Shown: positions 23,909-32,714 of the stretch, one piece after another
Layout: each line of letters starts with the position of its first letter
Numbering within the stretch: position 1 is the first letter of the stretch
From: Kribbella antibiotica
GTDB taxonomy: Bacteria > Actinomycetota > Actinomycetes > Propionibacteriales > Kribbellaceae
DNA: 33,225 bases
Assembly: GCF_004349055.1 (NCBI RefSeq)
Contig: NZ_SMKX01000098.1
Coordinates: 1-33,225, forward strand
Reading direction: 5' to 3'
Made by a program: the position numbers and the translations under genes
The notes under the pieces: model-generated
Databases searched by the model: none
Told to the model about the DNA's origin: nothing
What the model saw: the letters and a program-made list of their open reading frames with translations, nothing else

Positions 23909-24319
23909 CTAAACGGCGCCGGGCAGGGCGACCGGCGCGCCGCCCCAGACGACCTGCGCGGAGGCAGTCGCCAGCAGTTGGTCGATCCCCAACTGCCGGA
24001 CGGCCGGCTGCTCGGCCGCCTCGATCAGATCGCCGTACACAGCGGCCAGGCGGCGCTCGATGCCAACGATCAGGGCGGCGGCACTGGCCGCGTTCGTGAC
24101 CGGCTGCGGCAGGTCGTACGCCGGTTCGGCGGCGACCGGAGTCTCGTTGGCGGCTGTGATCAGCGCGCTCAGCTTGTCGCGGTTGTCACGATGCCGGTCG
24201 AACGCATCGGACGCCGCGTTGAACTTGGCGCCGCTCAACTTCCCGCCGGCCACACCCACGCCGTACAGGGCTGCGTGCTCGCCGGCCAGCGCGGCCTGCA
24301 GTGCCTCGAGCTCGGTCAT
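23909..24319 (-). CDS. Ferritin-like domain protein (DUF4439-type)
   Basis: The protein is 136 aa, almost wholly helical. It opens LEALQAALAGEHAALYGVGVAGG, with a Glu and a His in helix 1. It continues with HRDNRDKLSALI in the next helix and ends in another long helix. The ferritin-like DUF4439 family found next to rimP in many actinomycetes looks like this. Its role is not known; metal binding is not shown. It overlaps the lipoprotein gene upstream by ATGA, so the two are co-translated and probably act together. It lies downstream of that gene and is not part of the hydrazine operon. Confidence 0.82.
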   Translation of the reverse strand: MTELEALQAALAGEHAALYGVGVAGGKLSGAKFNAASDAFDRHRDNRDKLSALITAANETPVAAEPAYDLPQPVTNAASAAALIVGIERRLAAVYGDLIEAAEQPAVRQLGIDQLLATASAQVVWGGAPVALPGAV

Positions 24320-24879
24320 GACGAGGCCGCCTTCTTGGTCGGAACCAGGGTTGAACCGAGCTGCACCTCGGAGGCCGCGATCATCGCGAGCAACCGGGCC
24401 GCCGGTCCGGACACCTTCGCCGCTGCCGCCGCGTGGGCGATCGACGCTGCCTTCTCCTGCTGAGCCAGCGACGCCAGAGCGCCGCTTGCCGAACCTGTCC
24501 CCGGCACGGGAGGCGCCTTGGGCACGGTCACACCGGCGGTCTCCTGGAGCTTGGCCAGGTGGCCGGCGTGGAACTTCGCTGCCGCCGCGAGCTTGGGCTT
24601 CAGTGCCGGGTACTTCGTGCCGACCAGGGTGTATTGAGCAGCCAGCGAGCTCACCACTCCAGCTGCGCTGCTGAGCGCCGCCACGACCGCAGGATCCACG
24701 GTCGGAGTGTTCTCGGGCACGGTCTTGCCGGACCCCGGGTCGACGGCTCCCGGCGTACCGGAGCCTGCCTGGTCGTCCTTGCAGCCGGCCAGCACTCCAG
24801 ACATCAGTACGGCGCCCGTGGCGATGGCAGTGGACTGCAGCGCGACGCGGCGTGACAACCGGAGGGGTTCGTTCGGCAC
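24316..24879 (-). CDS. Lipoprotein with ferritin-like helical domain
   Basis: The protein is 187 aa from GTG 24879. A twin-arginine (SRRVALQ, residues 9-15), a hydrophobic stretch and a lipobox LAGC (Cys33) show an exported lipoprotein, perhaps by Tat. An acidic, Gly/Pro-rich linker follows. Residues ~65-187 are helical, with FHAGHLAKL and AQQEKAASIAHAAAA, in the manner of the ferritin-like protein coded just downstream. No enzyme function can be assigned. The gene is divergent from rimP. Confidence 0.82.
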   Translation of the reverse strand: MPNEPLRLSRRVALQSTAIATGAVLMSGVLAGCKDDQAGSGTPGAVDPGSGKTVPENTPTVDPAVVAALSSAAGVVSSLAAQYTLVGTKYPALKPKLAAAAKFHAGHLAKLQETAGVTVPKAPPVPGTGSASGALASLAQQEKAASIAHAAAAAKVSGPAARLLAMIAASEVQLGSTLVPTKKAASS

Positions 24880-24892
24880 CCCGGAACCCTAC

Positions 24893-24914
24893 CCGGTGAC
24901 CGGTCTGTCACCGG
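24893..24914. promoter_or_regulatory. CCGGTGAC/GTCACCGG inverted repeat between lipoprotein gene and rimP
   Basis: CCGGTGAC (24893-24900) and GTCACCGG (24907-24914) are perfect 8-bp inverted copies with a 6-nt spacer. It lies 14 bp from the lipoprotein start and could be an operator for it. A possible -10 for rimP (GATAAG, 24955-24960) lies to the right. Confidence 0.4.
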
Positions 24915-25034
24915 CACTGTGACGAGGCGGTGACGTGAGCACCCTCAGAAGCCCGATAAGGTGGGCTACTGCTCTCGGCCGGACCGCCGGGGGCACGTAC
25001 GGGCGCACAACTCCAAAGAGAGGCAGGTCTACCT

Positions 25035-25580
25035 GTGAGCCGAAAGACTGACCACACGGACACCACGAGCCTCGAAAACTTCCTCCAGACGATCGTGGCG
25101 CAGTTCGGCTGCGACCTGGAGTCCGTCGACCTCGCCCCCGCCGGCAAGCGCCGGTTGCTGCGGGTGCTGGTCGACCGCGACGGCGGGATCAACCTCGACG
25201 ACATCGCGGAGGTCACCCGCGCCATCTCCAAGGCGCTGGATGCGGACGAGATCATGGGGAACGGCGCCTACACGCTGGAGGTCTCCAGCCCGGGTATCGA
25301 CCGGCCGCTCACGTTGCCGCGCCACTGGCGCCGCAACGTCACCCGCCTGGTCGCGGTCACGCTGCACAGCGGGCACAAGCTGACCGGCCGAATCGAGTCC
25401 GCCTCCGAGGAGGCGGCCGAACTGGACGTCAAGGGCCAGCACCGGACCGTCGTCTACAGCGACGTGGAGAAGGCCAAGGTCCAGATCGAGTTCAACCGGC
25501 CCGCCGGCAACGACACTGACGAGACTGAATCACCTGTCGACGACGAGACCCTCGACGACGACACGGTGGAGGAGAACTGA
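25035..25580 (+). CDS. rimP: Ribosome maturation factor RimP
   Basis: The protein is 181 aa from GTG 25035. RimP acts in the cytoplasm on 30S subunit assembly. The N-terminal domain shows CDLESVDLAPAGKRRLLRVLVDRDGGINLDD and then YTLEVSSPGIDRPL, the family signature. A C-terminal SH3-like domain follows and the tail is acidic (DETLDDDTVEEN). It starts the operon rimP-nusA-ylxR-infB, with nusA only 1 nt after its stop. Confidence 0.95.
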   Translation: MSRKTDHTDTTSLENFLQTIVAQFGCDLESVDLAPAGKRRLLRVLVDRDGGINLDDIAEVTRAISKALDADEIMGNGAYTLEVSSPGIDRPLTLPRHWRRNVTRLVAVTLHSGHKLTGRIESASEEAAELDVKGQHRTVVYSDVEKAKVQIEFNRPAGNDTDETESPVDDETLDDDTVEEN

Positions 25581-25581
25581 C

Positions 25582-26574
25582 ATGGATATCGACATGGCCG
25601 TCCTGCGGGCACTCGAACGGGAGAAGGACATCTCCCTCGAGATCGTGGCCGATGCGATCGAGGCGGCGCTGCTGGTGGCCTACCACCGCACCGAGGGCGC
25701 GCACCAGCACGCGCGGGCGGAGCTGGACCGCAAGACCGGGCACGTGTCGGTGATGGCCCGCGAGCTCGACGAGGACGGCACGCTGCTCCGCGAGTTCGAC
25801 GACACCCCGAGCGACTTCGGCCGGATCGCCGCCACCACGGCCAAGCAGATCATCCTGCAGCGGCTGCGCGACGCCGAGGACGACGTCCGGTACGGCGAGT
25901 TCTCCGGCAAGGAGGGCGACATCGTCTCCGGCGTGGTCCAGCAGGGCCGGGACCCGCGCTCGGTGATGGTCGACCTCGGCAAGATCGAGGCCGTGCTGCC
26001 GGCGCCGGAGCAGGTGCCGGGGGAGAAGTACGAGCACGGTTCCCGCCTGCGCGTCTACGTGGTCGGTGTCCGCAAGGGTTTCAAGGGCCCGCAGATCACG
26101 GTCAGCCGGACGCACCCGAACCTGATCAAGAAGCTGTTCGCGCTGGAGGTCCCGGAGGTCGCCGACGGCACCGTCGAGATCACCGCGATCGCCCGCGAGG
26201 CCGGTCACCGGACCAAGATCGCCGTCCGGACCCTGAACCCGTCGGTGAACGGGAAGGGTGCCTGCATCGGCCCGATGGGTCAGCGGGTGCGCAACATCAT
26301 GCACGAACTGCACGGCGAGAAGATCGACATCATCGACCACAGCGACGACCCGGCCACCTTCGTCGGGAATGCGTTGTCCCCGGCGCAGGTCACGTCGGTA
26401 GAGGTCGTCGACGCCGCTGCTCGCGCCGCGCGGGTCGTCGTACCGGACTATCAGTTGTCTCTCGCGATCGGCAAAGAGGGCCAGAACGCGCGGCTCGCGG
26501 CCCGGCTCACGGGCTGGCGGATCGACATCCGGCCGGATACCGATGTGACTGGTGAGGACAAGAAGGTAGACTGA
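25582..26574 (+). CDS. nusA: Transcription termination/antitermination factor NusA
   Basis: The protein is 330 aa, the short actinobacterial form without C-terminal acidic repeats. The N-terminal RNA-polymerase-binding domain spans about residues 1-105. The S1 domain (about 110-180: GDIVSGVVQQGRD) and two KH domains (about 190-330: GACIGPMGQRVRNI and LAIGKEGQNARLAARLTGW) follow. NusA binds RNA polymerase and nascent RNA, affecting pausing, termination and rRNA antitermination. It follows rimP by 1 nt in the conserved translation/transcription operon. Confidence 0.97.
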   Translation: MDIDMAVLRALEREKDISLEIVADAIEAALLVAYHRTEGAHQHARAELDRKTGHVSVMARELDEDGTLLREFDDTPSDFGRIAATTAKQIILQRLRDAEDDVRYGEFSGKEGDIVSGVVQQGRDPRSVMVDLGKIEAVLPAPEQVPGEKYEHGSRLRVYVVGVRKGFKGPQITVSRTHPNLIKKLFALEVPEVADGTVEITAIAREAGHRTKIAVRTLNPSVNGKGACIGPMGQRVRNIMHELHGEKIDIIDHSDDPATFVGNALSPAQVTSVEVVDAAARAARVVVPDYQLSLAIGKEGQNARLAARLTGWRIDIRPDTDVTGEDKKVD

Positions 26575-26619
26575 TCTCTCGGTCGGTCGACTGAGTTGCC
26601 TCCACACCCTGAGGAAGAA

Positions 26620-26892
26620 GTGACAGACGCGCGTCCTGGCAAGATTCGGGAGCGCACCTGTATCGGGTGCCGGAAGCGATCCAGTCCGACAGATCTGCTG
26701 CGGATGACGGTGTCCGGAGGGCTTGTCCTCCCGGATCCCGAGCGTCGGGCACCTGGCCGTGGGGCGCATGTGCACCCCACGATCGAGTGCTTCGAGCTCG
26801 CTGTCCGGCGCAAGGCGTTCCCGCGGGCCTTCAAGGTCCCAGGGCCGCTGGAGGCGACCGGGCTGCGCGACCATATCGGCGGCAAGCAATAA
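26620..26892 (+). CDS. ylxR: YlxR family RNA-binding protein
   Basis: The protein is 90 aa from GTG 26620, which has GAGG 5 nt upstream; a TTG at 26596 would add 8 residues. The family signature is RTCIGCRKR near the N-terminus, followed by a small basic fold with RAPGRGAHVHPTIEC. YlxR (RnpM) has been described as a modulator of RNase P and of transcription in Firmicutes; its actinobacterial role is less clear. Gene order nusA-ylxR-infB is the standard one. Confidence 0.92.
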   Translation: MTDARPGKIRERTCIGCRKRSSPTDLLRMTVSGGLVLPDPERRAPGRGAHVHPTIECFELAVRRKAFPRAFKVPGPLEATGLRDHIGGKQ

Positions 26893-26928
26893 TCAAGCAG
26901 TAAACCGTGGCGGCCGGCAGGCCGTCGG

Positions 26929-27040
26929 CGGCGGTCCGACCGGACCGCCGTGACCGACATGAAGGCGGGTCATCGACTCATGACTACTCGATGAGTGTCC
27001 ACAAGTGATGGATACACAGCGATGAGTGCAATGCGATGAG
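26929..27040 (+). promoter_or_regulatory. Structured region between ylxR and infB
   Basis: CGGCGGTCC (26929-26937) and GGACCGCCG (26942-26950) form a 9-bp hairpin. After it, TCATCGA (26970-26976) can pair with any of three CGATGAG-type copies at 26989, 27020 and 27034. Exclusive pairings of this kind look like a leader that could influence infB expression. No riboswitch family was recognised. Confidence 0.4.
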
Positions 27041-27093
27041 CATGTACGTCAGATAACGGTCCGTGGCCCCAGGCTCGGACCAGAAGGAGTGCA

Positions 27094-30000
27094 GTGGCAA
27101 AGGTCCGAGTCTACGAGCTCGCAAAAGAGCTCGGAGTAACCAGCAAGGTCGTTCTGACCAGGCTGAACGACATGGGTGAGTTCGTCCGATCGGCATCCTC
27201 GACCATCGAGGCGCCGGTTGTCCGCCGGTTGGCGGAGGAGTTCGAGAAGAACCCGCCGAAGAAGCGCGCAGCCAGTAAGGCTGCCGCCAGCACGTCTGCC
27301 GCGCCGCAGGCGACCGCTCCGGTCGCCCCCGCCGAGCAGGCAGCATCACAGTCCGAGCCGGCTGCGTCCAGCCCGGCTGCTGTTCCGGCCCCGGCGCCCG
27401 TCGCCGAGTCGGCTCCCGCACCGGTGGCGCAGGCCCCGGTCGCCGAGTCGGCCGCGCCTGCCCCGGTGGCTCCGGCCGCCAAGGCTGCGACGCCGGGTAT
27501 CAAGCCGGGTCCGCGCCCGGGCCCGAAGCCGGGTCCGCGCGCCGAGACCCCGGCCGCACCTGTCGAGACCCCCGCTCCGGCGGCCCCGGTCGAGACTCCG
27601 GTTGCCCCCGCAGTGAAGGTTGAGGCCTCCCCGGCCACGCCGTCGTTCGAGGCTCCGGCTGCCAAGGCGGCTCCGGCCCCCGAGGCTGCCGCACCGGCCG
27701 CTCCGGCGGCCCCGCGTCCGGCCGGCGACGCTCCGGTCCGTCCGGGCCCGCGCCCGGGTGGTCAGAGCTCCGGTGGCCAGACCCCCGCTGCCCCGACCTC
27801 CGCTGGTCAGGGTGCAGCTGCTCCGGCCGGTGGCCAGGGTGCTGCGCGTCCGGGTTCTGCACCGCGTCCGGGTGGCTCCGCGCCGCGTCCGGGTGCACCG
27901 CGGCCCGGTGGCAACCAGCGTCCGGGTGGCCAGGGTGGTGGCCCGCGTCCGGGTGCACCGCGTCCGGGCAACAACCCGTTCAGTTCTACGCAAGGCATGC
28001 AGCGCGGTGGCGCACGTCCGGGCCCGGGTGGCCAGGGCGGCGGCCAGGGTGCTGGCGCAGGTCAGGCCGCTCCGGGTGCACCGAGCCCGGCCGGAATGGC
28101 TCCGCGTCCGCCGGCAGCACGTGAAGGTGGCCGCGACAGCGGTCGTGGCGGTTCCGACCGTCCGCAGCGCTCCGGCGGCGTACCGGGTGCTCCGCGCCCG
28201 AACCCGGCGATGATGCCGAAGTCCTCGGCCGGTACCTTCACCGGTCGCCCCTCGGGCCCCGGTGGCGGCCCTGGTGGCGGCGGTGGCGCTGGTGGTCGTG
28301 GTCGTCCCGGTGGCGGCGGCGGTCCGGGTGGACCGAGTGCCGGTGCACGTCCGGGTGGCGGCGGTGGCGGCGGTTTCCGTCCCGGCGGCGGCCCGAGCGG
28401 CCCTCCCGGTGGTGGCGGCGGTGGCCGTCCCGGCCCGGGCAACCGGGGTCGTGGCGGAACGCAGGGTGCCTTCGGGCGTCCGGGCGGTCCGGCGCGTCGT
28501 GGACGCAAGTCGAAGCGCGCCAAGCGCCAGGAATTCGACAACATGCAGGCTCCCGCGGTCGGCGGTGTCCGCGTCCGGCACGGTGACGGCGAGGTTGTCC
28601 GTCTTGCCCGTGGTGCGTCGCTGACGGACTTCGCCGAGAAGGTCGGCGTCGACCCGGCATCGCTGGTCCAGGTTCTGTTCCACCTGGGCGAGATGCTGAC
28701 GGCGACCCAGTCGGTCAACGAAGAGGTCCTGCAGCTGCTGGGCACCGAGCTGAACTACGACGTTCAGGTCGTGTCTCCGGAAGACGAGGACCGCGAGCTG
28801 CTCCAGTCGTTCGACATCGACTTCGGTTCGAACGACGGTGGCGACGACGACCTGGTCAAGCGGCCGCCGGTTGTCACCGTCATGGGTCACGTCGACCACG
28901 GTAAGACCAAGCTTCTGGACGCGGTCCGCGAAGCGAACGTCGTGGCCAAGGAAGCCGGTGGCATCACCCAGCACATCGGTGCCTACCAGGTCACCACCAC
29001 GGTCGACGGCGTCGAGCGCGCCATCACCTTCGTCGACACCCCGGGTCACGAGGCGTTCACCGCCATGCGTGCTCGTGGTGCGCAGGCCACCGACATCGTC
29101 ATCCTGGTGGTCGCGGCCGACGACGGCGTGATGCCGCAGACGATCGAGGCCCTGAACCACGCCCGCGCGGCCGGTGTGCCGATCGTGGTCGCGGTGAACA
29201 AGATCGACGTCCCGGCGGCGGACCCGACCAAGGTGCGCGGTCAGCTGACCGAGTACGGCCTGGTTCCCGAGGAGTACGGCGGCGACACCATGTTCGTCGA
29301 CGTCTCGGCCAAGGCGCGGATCAACATCGACGGCCTGCTCGAGGGCGTCGTACTGACCGCGGACGCGGCACTGGACCTGCGGGCGAACCCGAACATGCCG
29401 GCCCAGGGCATCGCGATCGAGGCCAACCTCGACAAGGGCCGTGGTCCGGTGGCGACCGTGCTGGTTCAGCGCGGAACGCTGCGGGTCGGCGACTCGATGG
29501 TCGCGGGACCGGCGTACGGCCGGGTCCGGGCCATGCTCGACGAGCACGGCGACCCGGTCAGCGAGGCCTTGCCGTCGCGTCCGGTGATCGTGCTGGGTCT
29601 GACCGCCGTACCTGGTGCGGGTGACAAGTTCCTGGTGGTGGACGACGACCGGATGGCCCGGCAGATCGCTGAGAAGCGGGAAGCCCGGGCTCGTGCGGCC
29701 GCCAACGCCAAGCGTCGTGCGCGCCGGACCCTCGAGGACTTCATGGCCTCGATGGAGAAGGGCGAGACGCAGGAACTGCTGCTCATCCTCAAGGGCGACG
29801 TGTCCGGTTCGGTCGAGGCACTGGAAGACGCCCTGGTCCGGATCGAGGTCGGCGACGAGGTCAACCTGCGCGTCATCGACCGTGGTGTCGGTGCGATCAA
29901 CGAGAACGACGTCAACCTGGCCATCGCGTCGAACGCCGTCATCATCGGCTTCAACGTGCGGCCGGCGGGCAAGGCCGGAGACGTGGCCGAGCGCGAGGGC

Positions 30001-30384
30001 GTCGACATCCGGCACTACTCGGTGATCTACGCAGCGATCGACGACATCGAGGCGGCCCTGAAGGGCATGCTCAAGCCGATCTACGAAGAGGTCGTGCTGG
30101 GCCAGGCGGAGATCCGCGAGATCTTCCGCTCGTCGAAGGTCGGAAACATCGCCGGTTGCTGGGTCACCAGTGGCCTGATCCGCCGCAACGCCAAGATCCG
30201 GTTGATCCGGGACGGCGCGGTCGTGGTGGAGAACGGCGAACTGTCGTCGCTGAAGAGGTTCAAGGACGACGCGTCCGAGGTCCGCGAGGGCTTCGAGTGT
30301 GGTCTGACCGTGAACAACTACAACGACATCAAGATCGGCGATGTCGTGGAGTCGTTCGAGCTCCGCGAGAAGCCGCGCAGCTGA
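27094..30384 (+). CDS. infB: Translation initiation factor IF-2
   Basis: The protein is 1096 aa from GTG 27094, with AGAAGGAG 6 nt upstream. An IF2_N domain (about residues 1-55) is followed by a very long linker: Ala/Pro-rich to ~210, then Gly/Pro/Arg-rich to ~475. A second IF2_N domain lies at about 500-580. The GTPase domain shows G1 GHVDHGKT (about 597-604), G3 DTPGH and G4 NKID; domains II-IV follow with EIREIFRSSKVGNIAGC. IF-2 brings initiator tRNA to the 30S subunit and joins the 50S. The linker length is large even for actinomycetes and accounts for the extreme G+C and the misleading antisense open frames. Confidence 0.98.
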   Translation: MAKVRVYELAKELGVTSKVVLTRLNDMGEFVRSASSTIEAPVVRRLAEEFEKNPPKKRAASKAAASTSAAPQATAPVAPAEQAASQSEPAASSPAAVPAPAPVAESAPAPVAQAPVAESAAPAPVAPAAKAATPGIKPGPRPGPKPGPRAETPAAPVETPAPAAPVETPVAPAVKVEASPATPSFEAPAAKAAPAPEAAAPAAPAAPRPAGDAPVRPGPRPGGQSSGGQTPAAPTSAGQGAAAPAGGQGAARPGSAPRPGGSAPRPGAPRPGGNQRPGGQGGGPRPGAPRPGNNPFSSTQGMQRGGARPGPGGQGGGQGAGAGQAAPGAPSPAGMAPRPPAAREGGRDSGRGGSDRPQRSGGVPGAPRPNPAMMPKSSAGTFTGRPSGPGGGPGGGGGAGGRGRPGGGGGPGGPSAGARPGGGGGGGFRPGGGPSGPPGGGGGGRPGPGNRGRGGTQGAFGRPGGPARRGRKSKRAKRQEFDNMQAPAVGGVRVRHGDGEVVRLARGASLTDFAEKVGVDPASLVQVLFHLGEMLTATQSVNEEVLQLLGTELNYDVQVVSPEDEDRELLQSFDIDFGSNDGGDDDLVKRPPVVTVMGHVDHGKTKLLDAVREANVVAKEAGGITQHIGAYQVTTTVDGVERAITFVDTPGHEAFTAMRARGAQATDIVILVVAADDGVMPQTIEALNHARAAGVPIVVAVNKIDVPAADPTKVRGQLTEYGLVPEEYGGDTMFVDVSAKARINIDGLLEGVVLTADAALDLRANPNMPAQGIAIEANLDKGRGPVATVLVQRGTLRVGDSMVAGPAYGRVRAMLDEHGDPVSEALPSRPVIVLGLTAVPGAGDKFLVVDDDRMARQIAEKREARARAAANAKRRARRTLEDFMASMEKGETQELLLILKGDVSGSVEALEDALVRIEVGDEVNLRVIDRGVGAINENDVNLAIASNAVIIGFNVRPAGKAGDVAEREGVDIRHYSVIYAAIDDIEAALKGMLKPIYEEVVLGQAEIREIFRSSKVGNIAGCWVTSGLIRRNAKIRLIRDGAVVVENGELSSLKRFKDDASEVREGFECGLTVNNYNDIKIGDVVESFELREKPRS

Positions 30385-30404
30385 TCGCAGTACTGCTCTA
30401 ATAA

Positions 30405-30445
30405 GGTCCGGAGTGGCGGGGTTCGACCACCCGCCGCTCCGGACC
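30405..30445 (+). terminator. Hairpin terminator/attenuator after infB
   Basis: Positions 30405-30420 (GGTCCGGAGTGGCGGG) pair with 30430-30445 in a 16-bp stem with one G-U pair. CTTTG follows. It lies 20 nt after the infB stop and 60 nt before rbfA, so it could end or reduce transcription into rbfA-truB. Confidence 0.7.
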
Positions 30446-30505
30446 CTTTGCATGATCGGCGCAGTTGCATGATTTGACGTTGGAACACAGAGGGAGTGAG
30501 CCCTG

Positions 30506-30946
30506 ATGGGTGAAGCAAGGGCGAAGCAGCTGGCCGACCGGATCCAGGTCCTGGTCGCGGAGCTGCTGGAGCGCCGGGTCAAGGACCCGCGACTCGGTTT
30601 CGTCACGGTGACGGACGCGAAGCTGACCGCCGACCTTGGCGAAGCGAGCGTCTTCTACACGGTGTACGGCGGCGAGCAGGAGCGCGCCTCCACGGCGGCA
30701 GCGCTGGAGTCGGCCCGCGGGCTGATCCGCAGCGAGGTCGGCAAGGCACTCGGCCTGCGCCGCGCGCCGAGCCTGGCGTTCTACCTGGACTCGATCCCGG
30801 AGACCGCCGGCCAGATCGAGGAATTGCTGTACAAGGCCCGCCAGGCCGACGCCAAGGTGGCCCAGGCCGCTGCCGGCGCCAAGCCCGCCGGCGACGCCGA
30901 CCCGTACAAGAAGAAGGACGAAGACGACGAGGACGAGGTTGTCTGA
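30506..30946 (+). CDS. rbfA: Ribosome-binding factor A
   Basis: The protein is 146 aa. RbfA binds 16S rRNA during 30S maturation. The KH-like core shows RVKDPRLGFVTVTDAKLTADLGEASVFYTVYG and a later LRRAPSLAFYLDSIPETAGQIEELL. The C-terminal tail is highly charged (KKKDEDDEDEVV). The ATG at 30506 has AGGGAG upstream. In Streptomyces a DUF503 gene lies between infB and rbfA; here there is only a hairpin. Its last codons overlap the truB start. Confidence 0.96.
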   Translation: MGEARAKQLADRIQVLVAELLERRVKDPRLGFVTVTDAKLTADLGEASVFYTVYGGEQERASTAAALESARGLIRSEVGKALGLRRAPSLAFYLDSIPETAGQIEELLYKARQADAKVAQAAAGAKPAGDADPYKKKDEDDEDEVV

Positions 30947-31826
30947 CTTCACGCCGTCCTCGGACGGCATCGTCGTGGTGGACAAGCCGGCCGGGATGAC
31001 GTCGCACACGGTCGTCGCCCGGATCCGGCGGCTGGCAGGCACCCGCAATGTGGGGCATGCCGGCACGCTGGATCCGATGGCGACCGGCGTTCTCGTCGCC
31101 GGCATCAACCGCGCCACCCGCCTGCTGGGCCACCTCCAGCTCGCCGACAAGTCGTACGACGCCACGATCCGTCTGGGCGCCGTCACGACCACCGACGACG
31201 CCGAGGGCGAGATCGTCTCGACGGCACCGGTCGCCGGTGTCACCGCGGCGGCGATCTCGTCGGCGGCTGAGGCTTATCGAGGCGAGATCTCGCAGATCCC
31301 GTCCGCGGTCTCGGCGATCAAGGTCGACGGCAAGCGCGCGTACGAACGCGTCCGGGCCGGCGAAGAGGTCGTGCTGAAGGCCCGCACGGTGACGGTCTCC
31401 CGCTACGACATCCTCGACATCAGGGTGTCGGAGTCGTGGATCGACCTCGACATCTCCGTCGACTGCTCCAGCGGCACGTACATCCGCGCGCTGGCCCGCG
31501 ACCTAGGCGCCGATCTCGGTGTCGGCGGCCACTTGACGGCATTGCGCCGTACTCGCGTGGGTGCCTTCGACCTGTCGGCGGCCCACACCCTCGAGGCCCT
31601 CGCCGAAGACTTCGCCTGGCTCCCCATCGCCGACGTGGCCGCCGGAACCTTCCCCCGCTACGACGCCGACCTCGACCAAGCCGCCGCCATCCGCACCGGC
31701 CGGCCCCTCCCAGGCCTCAACCTCCCCGACGGCCAAACCGCCATGTTCGATCCGACGGGCACCTTCCTGGCCTTGTATGAACCGCATGGCCCGTTGGCCA
31801 AACCCACCGCCGTCTTCGTCGGCTAG
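30939..31826 (+). CDS. truB: tRNA pseudouridine(55) synthase TruB
   Basis: The protein is 295 aa from a TTG at 30939 that overlaps the rbfA stop by 8 nt. TruB converts uridine 55 of the tRNA T-loop to pseudouridine. Motif I is DGIVVVDKPAGMTSH. The catalytic aspartate lies in GHAGTLDPMATGVL (about residue 45). Later motifs are YDATIRLG and SSGTYIRALARDLG. The 3' third shifts to C-ending codons. The ribF gene that often follows truB is not in the window. Confidence 0.96.
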   Translation: MSDFTPSSDGIVVVDKPAGMTSHTVVARIRRLAGTRNVGHAGTLDPMATGVLVAGINRATRLLGHLQLADKSYDATIRLGAVTTTDDAEGEIVSTAPVAGVTAAAISSAAEAYRGEISQIPSAVSAIKVDGKRAYERVRAGEEVVLKARTVTVSRYDILDIRVSESWIDLDISVDCSSGTYIRALARDLGADLGVGGHLTALRRTRVGAFDLSAAHTLEALAEDFAWLPIADVAAGTFPRYDADLDQAAAIRTGRPLPGLNLPDGQTAMFDPTGTFLALYEPHGPLAKPTAVFVG

Positions 31827-31831
31827 CTCCC

Positions 31832-31887
31832 GCAGCGGACCGCTGCCACTGTCTAACCTTCGGTGGCACGCTGAGCTCACGCTCAGC
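31832..31887 (+). terminator. Two stacked hairpins after truB
   Basis: GCAGCG (31832-31837) pairs with CGCTGC (31841-31846). A second stem, GCTGAGC (31870-31876) with GCTCAGC (31881-31887), has a TCAC loop and is flanked by GGTG and CACC that can extend it. They lie directly after the truB stop and probably end the operon. Confidence 0.6.
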
Positions 31888-31970
31888 TGGGTCACCTGAG
31901 GCGCTCTGAAGACGAGTTGGTCAGTGGTGGCGGTCCGCCTCGTAGCCTTGTTGGTGTGGGGGAGCGAGCG

Positions 31971-32240
31971 GTGCGGATAGCAGCGGTGGCGGTGTTCGCG
32001 TATGGAACGATCGTGCACGCGTACGACCTGCTGCGGCACGGCCTCGACGCCTATGCCGACTACCCCGGCTGGCTCGGTGGTTTCTTCACCGCGCTGATCG
32101 CGGATGCGCTGGCCAACGGGTACGCGGTGTATGTGCTGGCGCCCGCCGCCGGGGTGGCGCATGTGGGGCAGGCGGTGGTTAGCGTGCTGGCGGTTGGGAT
32201 GGTGGTGGCCAGCCACAGGTTGTGGGGCAGTTTTCACTAG
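31971..32240 (+). CDS. Small membrane protein of unknown function
   Basis: The protein is 89 aa from GTG 31971, with GGGGGAG 6 nt upstream; the frame extends back to 31917, but no good ribosome-binding site is seen there. Three hydrophobic segments are visible (about residues 2-18, 30-55 and 60-82). Residues such as HAYDLLRHG and the closing SHRLWGSFH lie outside them. I do not recognise the family. It has no operon partner. Confidence 0.6.
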   Translation: MRIAAVAVFAYGTIVHAYDLLRHGLDAYADYPGWLGGFFTALIADALANGYAVYVLAPAAGVAHVGQAVVSVLAVGMVVASHRLWGSFH

Positions 32241-32330
32241 GGATTTGGCCGGAATCGGACGAGGGGCGAACGGCGGTCAGGGACGCATCGCAGGATGTGG
32301 GTCCGCCCCGACCTTTCTGAGGTGATCTCT

Positions 32331-32714
32331 GTGCTTTCCCGCAAACTCCGAGTCCTGCTTGCCGGTGTGGTTGCTGCCGGCGTTGGCTTCGCTGGCGTCC
32401 AGACTGCTTCGGCTGCTGGTGTTCAGCGCATGTACGACGACAACGTCTGCCGTGGGAACGGCGACTACTTCCGGGTGTTCAGTGACGACCATCCGTCCGC
32501 CCCGCTGTGTTTCACCGGGCACGGCTCACTTGATGTCGCGATCTACCGCGTGACCAAGGTCGAGTCCGGTGCGTATCGTGCCTCGGTCAACGCCGACGGT
32601 CCCCAGCTCGTCACCTTCGAGCCCGGCACCCTGTTCACCACGTGGACGAACGGCCGCGCCAAGGTCACGAAAGTCACCCTGATCGCCTCGCTGCAGTGCC
32701 CGCGAGGCTGCTGA
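32331..32714 (+). CDS. Small secreted beta/gamma-crystallin-like protein
   Basis: The protein is 127 aa from GTG 32331, directly after GAGGTGATCTCT. A signal peptide (LSRKLRVLLAGVVAAGVG to TASAA) gives a mature part of about 98 residues. The mature part resembles the Streptomyces killer-toxin-like beta/gamma-crystallin fold: CRGNGDYFRVFSDD, then PLCFTGHGSLDV, a YRVTKVESGAY segment and a final TKVTLIASLQC. Four cysteines could pair as two disulfides. Members of that fold include secreted toxins and protease inhibitors; which applies here cannot be told. The family call is tentative. Confidence 0.65.
   Translation: MLSRKLRVLLAGVVAAGVGFAGVQTASAAGVQRMYDDNVCRGNGDYFRVFSDDHPSAPLCFTGHGSLDVAIYRVTKVESGAYRASVNADGPQLVTFEPGTLFTTWTNGRAKVTKVTLIASLQCPRGC

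Noticed and set aside
23816..24463. Plus-strand frame starting MNFRSIRNSAG near the hydrazine promoter
   Set aside because: Only the first ~30 codons are free of overlap; the rest is antisense to the DUF4439 gene and has shadow-like composition.
27480..28500. Repetitive GC-rich sequence that could be taken for a repeat array
   Set aside because: It is the coding sequence of the Pro/Ala- and Gly/Arg-rich linker of IF-2, in frame from start to stop.
27346..30606. Open frame of over 1000 codons on the minus strand opposite infB
   Set aside because: The IF-2 linker has extreme G+C and simple repeats that remove stop codons from the opposite strand; the translation is low in complexity (Arg, Thr, Gly runs).
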